This document shows positions 28,842-38,135 of a DNA stretch of 64,000 nucleotides, piece by piece. The position numbers and the translations under genes are program-made. Positions within the stretch are counted from its first letter, which is position 1. Each line of letters opens with the position of its first letter. Source of the DNA: Limnohabitans lacus. Its GTDB lineage: Bacteria; Pseudomonadota; Gammaproteobacteria; Burkholderiales; Burkholderiaceae_C. Where the stretch lies: contig NZ_JASGBH010000001.1 in NCBI RefSeq assembly GCF_030053395.1, positions 248,001 through 312,000 of the forward strand, in the 5' to 3' direction. The notes under the pieces are model-generated. The model made no database searches and was not told the origin of the DNA. It saw only the letters and a list, made by a program, of their open reading frames with translations.

Positions 28842-28861
28842 TACTGTTTATCCATCCAGTT
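28842..28861. promoter_or_regulatory. LexA-like box in the MFS / parE divergent region
   Basis: TACTGTTTATCCATCCAGTT has the CTG-N10-CAG form of proteobacterial SOS boxes. It overlaps a wider inverted repeat, CTGGATGAATA (28833-28843) with TATCCATCCAG (28849-28859), 10 of 11 positions pairing. It covers the region where the parE minus-35 would lie, upstream of TACAAT at 28880-28885. Confidence 0.4.
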
Positions 28862-28893
28862 TTGCGGCGCAATTCCCACTACAATCCGCCACC

Positions 28894-30876
28894 ATGGCTA
28901 CCCAAACATCTGTCAAAACCTCCAGCGAATACTCCGAAGGCTCGATCCGGGTCTTGAAAGGCCTGGAGCCGGTCAAGCAGCGGCCGGGCATGTACACCCG
29001 CACCGACAACCCCCTGCACATCATCCAAGAAGTGCTGGACAACGCCGCCGACGAGGCGCTGGCTGGGCACGGTAAAAAGATCAAAGTCACTTTGCACACC
29101 GACGGCTCGGTGGGCATCGAAGACGATGGCCGCGGCATCCCCTTTGGCATGCACCCCGAAGAAAAGGCCCCGGTGATCGAGCTGGTTTTCACCCGACTGC
29201 ACGCGGGCGGCAAGTTCGACAAGGGCAAGGGCGGCGCCTACAGTTTCTCGGGCGGTTTGCACGGTGTGGGCGTGAGCGTGACCAACGCCCTGGCCAAGCG
29301 CCTGGAAGCCACCAGCCACCGCGAAGGCCAGGTGGCCACCTTGGTCTTCTCGGGCGGAGATGTGATCGAACCATTGGTCTCCCGCGCCCAAGAATCGGGC
29401 GACCGCAAGCAAGGCACCTCGGTGCGCGTGTGGCCCGACGCCAAATATTTTGACTCCGCCGCATTGCCCATGGGCGAGTTGACCCACCTCTTGCGCAGCA
29501 AGGCCGTGCTCATGCCAGGTGTGAGCGTGAGCCTGGTGAACGAAAAAACCAAAGAAACCCAGACCTGGCAATACAAAGGGGGCCTGGGCGACTACCTGAG
29601 CCAGACCTTGACGGCCGACCCGGTCATCCCCCTGTTTGTGGGGGAGGGTTTTGCCGATGCCAACAGCGACAGCTTTGCCGAAGGCGAGGGCGCCAGCTGG
29701 GCCGTGGCCTTCACCGAAGACGGCTCGGCCGTGCGCGAGAGCTACGTCAACCTGATCCCCACCAGCGCAGGCGGCACGCACGACAGCGGCTTGCGCGACG
29801 GCTTGTTCACCGCCGTCAAGAGCTTCATCGAGCTGCACGCCTTGCTCCCCAAAGGCGTCAAGCTCATGCCCGAAGACGTGTTCGCCCGCGCCAGCTATGT
29901 GCTGAGCGCCAAGGTGCTGGACCCGCAGTTCCAAGGCCAAGTCAAGGAACGCTTGAACTCGCGTGACGCGGTGCGTCTGGTCTCCAGCTTTGTGCGCCCA
30001 GCTCTTGAACTGTGGCTCAACGAGCATGTGGACTACGGTAAAAAATTGGCCGAGCTGGCCATCAAGGCCGCCCAATCACGCCAGCGTGCGGGCCAAAAGG
30101 TCGAAAAGCGCAAGAGCTCGGGCGTGGCTGTTTTGCCCGGCAAGCTGACCGATTGCGAAAGCAAAGACATCGCCGACAACGAGGTGTTTTTGGTCGAGGG
30201 CGACTCGGCCGGCGGCAGCGCCAAGATGGGCCGCAACAAAGAGTGCCAAGCCATCTTGCCCCTGCGCGGCAAGGTGCTCAACACCTGGGAAGTGGACCGC
30301 GATCGCTTGTTTGCCAACAACGAAATCCACGACATCTCGGTGGCCATCGGCGTCGACCCCCACGGGCCCAACGACTCGCCCGACATGAGCAATTTGCGCT
30401 ACGGCAAGGTGTGCATCTTGTCCGACGCGGACGTGGACGGCTCGCACATCCAGGTGCTGCTGCTCACATTGTTTTTTCGTCATTTCCCTAAGCTGATCGA
30501 AGCGGGCCATTTGTATGTGGCGCGGCCTCCGCTGTTCCGCGTCGATGCGCCTGCACGCGGCAAAAAGCCTGCATCCAAAGCCTATGCACTGGACGAAGGC
30601 GAGCTGACGGCCATCATCGACAAACTGCGCAAAGACGGCGTAGCAGAAGGCAAGTGGAGCATCAGCCGCTTCAAGGGCTTGGGCGAGATGAGTGCCGAGC
30701 AGCTGTGGGACACCACCCTCAACCCCGACACCCGCCGCCTGCTGCCCATCGCGCTGGGCCCGCTGGACAACGCCGCCACAGAAAACCTGATGACTCAGCT
30801 CATGGGCAAAGGCGAAGCCGCTGCCCGCCGCGAGCTGATGGAGCTGCACGGCGATTCGATTGAAATTGACGTTTGA
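28894..30876 (+). CDS. parE: DNA topoisomerase IV subunit B
   Basis: The ATPase subunit of the decatenating topoisomerase. 660 residues: a GHKL ATPase domain (EVLDNAADEALAG; DGRGIPFGMH; SGGLHGVGVSVTNAL), a transducer, and a TOPRIM domain (LVEGDSAGGSA near residue 430; ILSDADVDGSHI). The ATG at 28894 is only about 9 bases beyond a TACAAT minus-10 (28880-28885), so the message may be nearly leaderless; no ribosome site is visible. A longer frame opens at 28801 but crosses the LexA-like box. parC follows after 91 bases that hold a REP pair. Confidence 0.95.
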   Translation: MATQTSVKTSSEYSEGSIRVLKGLEPVKQRPGMYTRTDNPLHIIQEVLDNAADEALAGHGKKIKVTLHTDGSVGIEDDGRGIPFGMHPEEKAPVIELVFTRLHAGGKFDKGKGGAYSFSGGLHGVGVSVTNALAKRLEATSHREGQVATLVFSGGDVIEPLVSRAQESGDRKQGTSVRVWPDAKYFDSAALPMGELTHLLRSKAVLMPGVSVSLVNEKTKETQTWQYKGGLGDYLSQTLTADPVIPLFVGEGFADANSDSFAEGEGASWAVAFTEDGSAVRESYVNLIPTSAGGTHDSGLRDGLFTAVKSFIELHALLPKGVKLMPEDVFARASYVLSAKVLDPQFQGQVKERLNSRDAVRLVSSFVRPALELWLNEHVDYGKKLAELAIKAAQSRQRAGQKVEKRKSSGVAVLPGKLTDCESKDIADNEVFLVEGDSAGGSAKMGRNKECQAILPLRGKVLNTWEVDRDRLFANNEIHDISVAIGVDPHGPNDSPDMSNLRYGKVCILSDADVDGSHIQVLLLTLFFRHFPKLIEAGHLYVARPPLFRVDAPARGKKPASKAYALDEGELTAIIDKLRKDGVAEGKWSISRFKGLGEMSAEQLWDTTLNPDTRRLLPIALGPLDNAATENLMTQLMGKGEAAARRELMELHGDSIEIDV

Positions 30877-30883
30877 ATTTCTT

Positions 30884-30950
30884 GTAGGTCGGAGTTTCAG
30901 CTCCGACACCTGTGTGCGCACCCCACGTCGGCGCTGAAGCGCCGACCTAC
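30884..30950. repeat. Paired REP-like palindromes between parE and parC (copy 5)
   Basis: GTAGGTCGGAGTTTCAGCTC-CGAC and, after about 22 bases, GTCGGCGCTGAAGCGCCGAC followed by CTAC. This is the best-preserved copy, and unlike most it lies between genes read in the same direction. Confidence 0.7.
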
Positions 30951-30967
30951 ACAACACCTGTCTTGCC

Positions 30968-33331
<2,364 letters not shown>

Positions 33332-33475
33332 AGGCGCGGTCAGGCCTGCGTGGCGCTGACTGTTTTTTGAGCACGCCCCGCCAGCCCAGGCTGGACGCGG
33401 CATCGGGGACTTATCCCTGCACTTGTCCACAAACTTGGGCACGGCAGCTGGGGATACTTTGCGTTGGATCAGCCG

Positions 33476-33498
33476 AAATGAGAATGGTTCTCGATAAA
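33476..33498 (+). promoter_or_regulatory. Fur-like box upstream of feoA
   Basis: AAATGAGAATGGTTCTCGAT is a near-palindrome (TGAGAA-TGG-TTCTC) close to the Fur consensus, and a TAAAAT minus-10-like hexamer overlaps its end (33495-33500). It lies 30-50 bases before the feoA ATG. Iron repression of feoAB is the expected outcome. Confidence 0.75.
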
Positions 33499-33526
33499 AT
33501 CGATCTGCTCCTTGAATTTGCTCCCG

Positions 33527-33769
33527 ATGAACCTCGCTCAAGCCCCCTTGTCTGCCGTGCTGCGCGTGGCGCGGGTGCGTGTGATTGCGGGGCAGGAAGC
33601 CCAAGCCCGGCAACTGGAAGAGATTGGTTTTTTGCCTGGCGAGCCGGTGTGCGTGATGGCGCGTGGCTTGTGGGGCGGCGACCCGCTGGCGGTGCGGGTG
33701 GGTTTGTCCACCTTTGCTTTGCGCCGAGAAGAGGCCGCTTGCATCGAGCTGGAAGCGCCCGATGCGTGA
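33527..33769 (+). CDS. feoA: Ferrous iron transport protein A
   Basis: An 80-residue cytoplasmic SH3-like protein that supports FeoB-mediated ferrous iron uptake. The start MNLAQAPLSAVLRVARV, the ARQLEEIGFLPGEPV motif and the terminal GDPLAVRVGLSTFALRREEA are family marks. A TTG at 33512 would add five residues, but the ATG is preferred. It overlaps feoB by 8 bases; no feoC follows. Confidence 0.9.
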   Translation: MNLAQAPLSAVLRVARVRVIAGQEAQARQLEEIGFLPGEPVCVMARGLWGGDPLAVRVGLSTFALRREEAACIELEAPDA

Positions 33770-35657
33770 GCAGCGCCTGCACCTGACGCCTCGCGGCACC
33801 TTGGTCGCGCTGGTGGGCAACCCCAATTGCGGCAAGACGGCGCTGTTCAACCGCCTGACCGGCAGCCGCCAGAAGGTGGCCAATTACGCGGGCGCCACGG
33901 TCGAAAAGAAAGAGGGCAGCTTGCCCATGCCCGAAGGCGCCCCGTTGCGGGTGCTCGATTTGCCCGGCGTTTACAGCCTCTACCCCCGATCGGACGACGA
34001 ACGCGTGGCCTGCGATGTGCTGTTGGGCCGCTTGCCCGGCGAAACACGCCCCGATGCATTGGTGTGTGTGGTGGACGCCACCAATTTGCGCCGGGGTTTG
34101 CGTCTGGTCTTGGCCGTCAAGCGCTTGGGCCTGCCTTGTCTGGTTGTGCTCAACATGGCCGATTTGGCTGCGGGGCGTGGCCTGAAGATTGACCCCGAGG
34201 CACTGTCGAATGCCTTGGGTTTGCCGGTCGTCACCAGCGTGGCTGTTCACGCGGGGGGCGACGCCGCCATTCGCCAATGGTTGTTTGCCAGGCCGTGGAC
34301 CTCGTGGTCACCTGTGCCAGAGGCGGCCGATGGCCCGCAGCTCAGCCAGGAGCACGATCGCATCGAGGCCGACCATGCGGTGGTGCAGGGCATCTTGCGC
34401 CGATTGGGTCTGGACTCGTTGGTGCCCGATGTGCTGAGCGACCGCATCGACCGTGTGGTGCTGCACCCATGGGCTGGGCCCGTGATTTTGTTGGCCGTGC
34501 TTTTCTTGGTGTTTCAAGCGGTGTTTGCCTGGGCGGTGGTGCCCATGGATTTCATCAAGGGGTGCACCGATGCCTTGGCCAACGCCGCTGTGCAGGCCTT
34601 GCCCGCTGGCTGGTGGCGTGATTTGCTGGTGCAGGGCCTGTTGGCCGGCATGGGCGGCGTGCTGGTCTTCTTGCCGCAGATCCTGATTTTGTTTTTCTTC
34701 ATCTTGTTGCTGGAAGAGTCGGGCTACCTGCCACGCGCGGCGTTTTTGCTCGACCGCATCATGGGCGGGGTGGGGCTGTCGGGGCGCTCGTTCATCCCTT
34801 TGCTGTCGAGCTTTGCCTGCGCGGTGCCCGGCATCATGGCCACGCGCAGCATTGCCAACCGGCGCGACCGTTGGGTCACGATTTTGATTGCGCCCCTGAT
34901 GACCTGCTCGGCCCGTTTGCCGGTCTACACCTTGCTGATCTCGGCTTTCATTCCGGCGGGCACCTGGCAGGGCATGCACCTGCAGGGCTTGGTCTTGCTG
35001 GGCCTGTACCTCACGGGGATTGCGGGCGGCATGGCGGTCGCCTGGGTGCTCCAGTGGCTCACCCGATCGGGGCGTCAGTCACGCCCTTTGATGATGGAGT
35101 TGCCGTCATACCACTGGCCCACTTGGCGCAATCTGGCCATGGGTTTGTGGCAGCGGGCTTGGATTTTCTTGCGTCGCGTGGGCACAGTGATTTTGTTGCT
35201 GTCGGTGGCCCTGTGGTGGCTGGCCAGCTACCCTGCTGCGCCAGCGGGCGCCTTGGGTCCAGCCATCGAGCACAGCTATGCCGGCCAAATCGGTCACGCC
35301 CTGCAGGGGGTGTTTGCGCCCCTGGGCTTTAACTGGCAGATCAGCGTGGCGCTGCTGACAGGCATGGCCGCACGCGAAGTGGCCATTGGTGCGCTGGCCA
35401 CGGTCTATGCTGTGGTGGCCGGAGACGGCGGGGCGGCCACTGCGCTGGCCCCGGTGCTGGCTGGGCAATGGAGCCTGGCCACGGGCATGGCGCTGTTGGC
35501 TTGGTACATCTTTGCCCCGCAGTGCCTGTCCACGCTGGTGGCCATCCACCGCGAGAGCGGCAGCTGGAAGCTGCCCGCCATCACCTTGCTGTACCAGTTG
35601 GCCTTGGCTTATGGCGCGGCCTTCGTCACCTTTCGGGTGGTGTCGCTCTGGGCCTGA
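33762..35657 (+). CDS. feoB: Ferrous iron transport protein B
   Basis: An inner-membrane GTP-gated Fe(II) transporter. 631 residues, shorter than E. coli FeoB (773). The N-terminal G domain has G1 GNPNCGKTALFNRL, the G3 motif DLPGVYSLYPRSDDE and NMAD in place of the usual G4 NKxD. The membrane part has two Gate domains (SGRSFIPLLSSFACAVPGIMATR; MTCSARLPVYTLLI). The overlap with feoA (TGA inside the start region) implies coupling. The C-terminus ends directly in a membrane helix without the cytoplasmic tail. Confidence 0.93.
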   Translation: MREQRLHLTPRGTLVALVGNPNCGKTALFNRLTGSRQKVANYAGATVEKKEGSLPMPEGAPLRVLDLPGVYSLYPRSDDERVACDVLLGRLPGETRPDALVCVVDATNLRRGLRLVLAVKRLGLPCLVVLNMADLAAGRGLKIDPEALSNALGLPVVTSVAVHAGGDAAIRQWLFARPWTSWSPVPEAADGPQLSQEHDRIEADHAVVQGILRRLGLDSLVPDVLSDRIDRVVLHPWAGPVILLAVLFLVFQAVFAWAVVPMDFIKGCTDALANAAVQALPAGWWRDLLVQGLLAGMGGVLVFLPQILILFFFILLLEESGYLPRAAFLLDRIMGGVGLSGRSFIPLLSSFACAVPGIMATRSIANRRDRWVTILIAPLMTCSARLPVYTLLISAFIPAGTWQGMHLQGLVLLGLYLTGIAGGMAVAWVLQWLTRSGRQSRPLMMELPSYHWPTWRNLAMGLWQRAWIFLRRVGTVILLLSVALWWLASYPAAPAGALGPAIEHSYAGQIGHALQGVFAPLGFNWQISVALLTGMAAREVAIGALATVYAVVAGDGGAATALAPVLAGQWSLATGMALLAWYIFAPQCLSTLVAIHRESGSWKLPAITLLYQLALAYGAAFVTFRVVSLWA

Positions 35658-35679
35658 GGCCTTGAACCCTTGAACGGTA

Positions 35680-36447
35680 TCAACCGGCGAACAAGGCAAA
35701 CAACTCGCTTTTGAAGTGGATGCCCAGCCGGGCAAAGGCGCGGTTGCGGTAGGTCTTGACCGTGGGCAGGCTGACGCCCAGATCACGCGCGATGCCTTCT
35801 TGCGTCATGCCCGATAAAAGGCGTGCGCAGACGTCCCGCTCGCGTTCGGTCAGTGCGGGCGCCAGGCTTTGCAAGGGCTGCACCCAGTCGCTGGGGCTGC
35901 GCTTGCCCAGCCGGGGGCGCGTCAGCTCGATTTGCTTTTGCGCCAAGCTCAGCAAAGCCGGTGCCAGCGCTTCGAAGTCGGACAGTTGCCCATCGCTGAA
36001 AGGGCGCTGGTGGTCGTGCCGGTAAAAGTTGATCGCGAAGATCGCCGCGTTTTGCCGCTGGACGATCGACACCCGCTCGGCCATGCCGTGTGCTTCATAG
36101 ACGCGGGTGCGGTGCGGCGCGGGCACTTCGGGGGCTGTGATGTGGCAAAGCACCATGCCATCGGGCGCTGTGTCTTGCACGGCCAGGGTGCGGTCACTGC
36201 GGTAGGGGCCCGACAGGTAGGCGTTCCAGCATTCACGGGTGGTGTCGGGAATGCCCAGGCTGGACGACATGAAGCGGGTCGGATCGCAACCGCTGCCGGT
36301 TTGGTAAATCGAATAAGACGCCGCCGGCACCAGCGGCTGGACATGGCCCAGCAGCGAGGTTTCAAACTCGCGCTGCCCCATCAGGCCGATGAGGCCTTGC
36401 AGCACCTGAACGGGGCTGCTGGTACACGAGGGGGTCCATTGGCGCAT
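35680..36447 (-). CDS. LuxR-family transcriptional regulator
   Basis: A 255-residue regulator: an N-terminal unidentified sensor region and a C-terminal LuxR helix-turn-helix (about 192-255, LTERERDVCARLLSGMTQEGIARDLGVSLPTVKTY contains the recognition helix). No receiver Asp or autoinducer-binding signature was recognised. It is divergent from the DUF3237 gene, suggesting control of the DUF3237-Bug-esterase series. It converges on feoB, 22 bases away. Confidence 0.83.
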   Translation of the reverse strand: MRQWTPSCTSSPVQVLQGLIGLMGQREFETSLLGHVQPLVPAASYSIYQTGSGCDPTRFMSSSLGIPDTTRECWNAYLSGPYRSDRTLAVQDTAPDGMVLCHITAPEVPAPHRTRVYEAHGMAERVSIVQRQNAAIFAINFYRHDHQRPFSDGQLSDFEALAPALLSLAQKQIELTRPRLGKRSPSDWVQPLQSLAPALTERERDVCARLLSGMTQEGIARDLGVSLPTVKTYRNRAFARLGIHFKSELFALFAG

Positions 36448-36506
36448 GACTGAAAAAAGGGGCGGGTTTTCCTGTCATCTTAAGGGAGGACAGACAGCCC
36501 AAGCCC

Positions 36507-36522
36507 TTAGGAATACCCTAGG
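36507..36522. promoter_or_regulatory. Candidate operator before the DUF3237 gene
   Basis: TTAGGAATACCCTAGG is an imperfect inverted repeat ending 3 bases before the ATG at 36526, in the region shared with the divergent LuxR gene. It is a tentative LuxR-regulator site. Confidence 0.25.
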
Positions 36523-36525
36523 CCC

Positions 36526-36993
36526 ATGCTGAATTTGCCGACGCCTCCTTTGAATTTTTTTGCTGATTTTTCCGTGCAGGTCGACAAGCCTCAGGAAGTT
36601 GGCCAGACCCACCACGGCGTGCGCCGCCTGATCCCGATCTTGGGCGGTCAAGTGCAGGGCCAAGACTGGACAGCGCGCGTGTTGCCCGGTGGCGCTGATT
36701 TTCAGCTGATCGTCAACGAGCGCATGGCCGAGCTGGACGCGCGCTACACGATCGAGACCGATGGCGGTGATTTGATCTACGTGCAAAACCGTGCGGTGCG
36801 CACGGCTGCGCCAGAGGTCATGGCGCGATTGGTGCGTGGCGAAGCGGTGCCGCCCGAGTTGGTTTACTTTCGCTGCAGCCCCAGTTTTGAGACGGCTTCG
36901 GCTTCTTTGCGCTGGATCACCGAGCGTTTGTTTGTGGGCACGGGTGCCCGCCATCCGGACCGCGTGGTCATGCGTTTGTTTGAAGTGGCCTGA
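36526..36993 (+). CDS. DUF3237 domain protein
   Basis: A 155-residue beta-barrel-like protein of the DUF3237/UPF0311 family, function unknown. Typical stretches are VDKPQEVGQTHHGVRRLIPILGG, VLPGGADFQLI and ELDARYTIETDGGDLIYVQNRAVR. Members often sit beside aromatic or xenobiotic breakdown genes, as here next to a Bug protein and a tannase-like esterase. A small stem (CCGCT-AGCGG) follows at 36995-37008. Confidence 0.83.
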   Translation: MLNLPTPPLNFFADFSVQVDKPQEVGQTHHGVRRLIPILGGQVQGQDWTARVLPGGADFQLIVNERMAELDARYTIETDGGDLIYVQNRAVRTAAPEVMARLVRGEAVPPELVYFRCSPSFETASASLRWITERLFVGTGARHPDRVVMRLFEVA

Positions 36994-37064
36994 TCCGCTT
37001 TGTAGCGGTTTCAAGCCCCCATTCTTTCTTTGATTTTTGACATCTTTCTTTGGAGACATTCACC

Positions 37065-38072
37065 ATGAAAACCGTTTTGAACCCCTTGACTTCTTGGAAC
37101 CGCCGCCATGCCTTGTTGGCCGTGGGTTTGGCCGCCAGCGCTGTGAGCCTGGGCGTGCAAGCGCAAACCCAGTACCCCTCACGTCCAGTGCGCATGATCG
37201 TGGGCTTTCCGGCCGGCACAGGCCCAGACATCGTGGCGCGTTTGCTGGCGCAAAAGCTGTCCGAGGGCTGGGGCAATATGGGCGTGATCGTGGACAACAA
37301 GCCCGGTGCCGGTGGCCTGATCGCCGCCAGCGAAGCGGCCCGCGCCACGCCCGACGGCTACACGATCATGTTGGGTGAAACCGGCCAGCTGAGCATCGCC
37401 CCCAGCAGCTACAACAAACTGCCTTACGACCCGGTCAAAGACTTCGCCCCCGTGAGCCAAGTGGTCAGCGCCGACTTTGTGCTCTTGGTCAACCCGCAAA
37501 AAGTGCCCGCCAAAAACGTCAAGGAATTTGTGACCTGGACGCAGCAGCAAAAGGGCTTGTTCATGGCCACCTTTGGCGCGGGCACGCCCGGCCACTTTGG
37601 AGCGTTCATGTTTGGGGACGCGGTCAAGCTCAAGCCCGAAGCGGTGCACTACAAGAGCACGGGTGATGCGCTGGGCGGCCTGTTCAGTGGCGATGTGCAA
37701 GGCGTGTTCGCCAGCGTGGGTTTGGCTGCGCCCAACGTGAAGGCGGGCAAGTTGGTGGCCTTGGGCAGCACCGGTGCCACACGCACCGGCGCTTTGCCCG
37801 ACGTGCCCACCATCAAGGAGCAGGGCTTCAACAACCTGGAGTTTTCATCTTGGTTTGGCATCGTGGCGCCATCCAAAGTGCCGGCCGACATCCTGGCCAA
37901 GCTGAGCGCCGACATCCAAAAAGCCGTCAAATCGCCTGAGACCAAAGCCAAGCTCGAAGAGTCGGGCTTTCGCGTGACCGGCACGAGCCGCGAAGAGTTC
38001 ACGCGCATCATCGCGGCCGACACCGTGACCTGGGGCAAGGCCGTGGCGGCCACCGGTTTCAAGGCCGATTGA
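37065..38072 (+). CDS. Bug/TctC-family periplasmic substrate-binding protein
   Basis: A secreted binding protein of 335 residues. The signal peptide (RRHALLAVGLAASAVSLGVQAQ) ends near VQA. The mature start YPSRPVRMIVGFPAGTGPDIVAR and NKPGAGGLIAA, TPDGYTIMLGE are hallmarks. GGAGA precedes the ATG. It is followed by five 10-base repeats and a tannase-like esterase gene, so its ligand may be an aromatic acid or ester product. No membrane partner is nearby. Confidence 0.9.
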   Translation: MKTVLNPLTSWNRRHALLAVGLAASAVSLGVQAQTQYPSRPVRMIVGFPAGTGPDIVARLLAQKLSEGWGNMGVIVDNKPGAGGLIAASEAARATPDGYTIMLGETGQLSIAPSSYNKLPYDPVKDFAPVSQVVSADFVLLVNPQKVPAKNVKEFVTWTQQQKGLFMATFGAGTPGHFGAFMFGDAVKLKPEAVHYKSTGDALGGLFSGDVQGVFASVGLAAPNVKAGKLVALGSTGATRTGALPDVPTIKEQGFNNLEFSSWFGIVAPSKVPADILAKLSADIQKAVKSPETKAKLEESGFRVTGTSREEFTRIIAADTVTWGKAVAATGFKAD

Positions 38073-38075
38073 GAC

Positions 38076-38125
38076 AGATTGAAATAGATTGAAATAGATT
38101 GAAATAGATTGAAATAGATTGAAAA
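38076..38125 (+). repeat. Five-copy 10-base tandem repeat between the Bug and esterase genes
   Basis: The unit AGATTGAAAT repeats five times with a period of exactly 10; the last copy ends in AA and runs into GGAGA, the ribosome site of the esterase gene at 38136. Read in any frame it contains stop codons (TGA or TAG). It begins 3 bases after the Bug stop and may have grown from that end (GATTGAGACAGATTGA). Slipped-strand copy change would alter spacing but not coding. Confidence 0.9.
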
Positions 38126-38135
38126 GGAGACCGGC

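Noticed and set aside
33381-33394. CCAGCCCAGGCTGG as terminator of parE-parC
   Set aside because: It is a short GC palindrome with no T-run after it; not enough to call a terminator.
33411-33431. Possible DnaA boxes (TTATCCCTG, TTGTCCACA) between parC and feoA
   Set aside because: Only one near-match and one poor match, with no AT-rich unwinding region, dnaA or dnaN nearby; probably chance.
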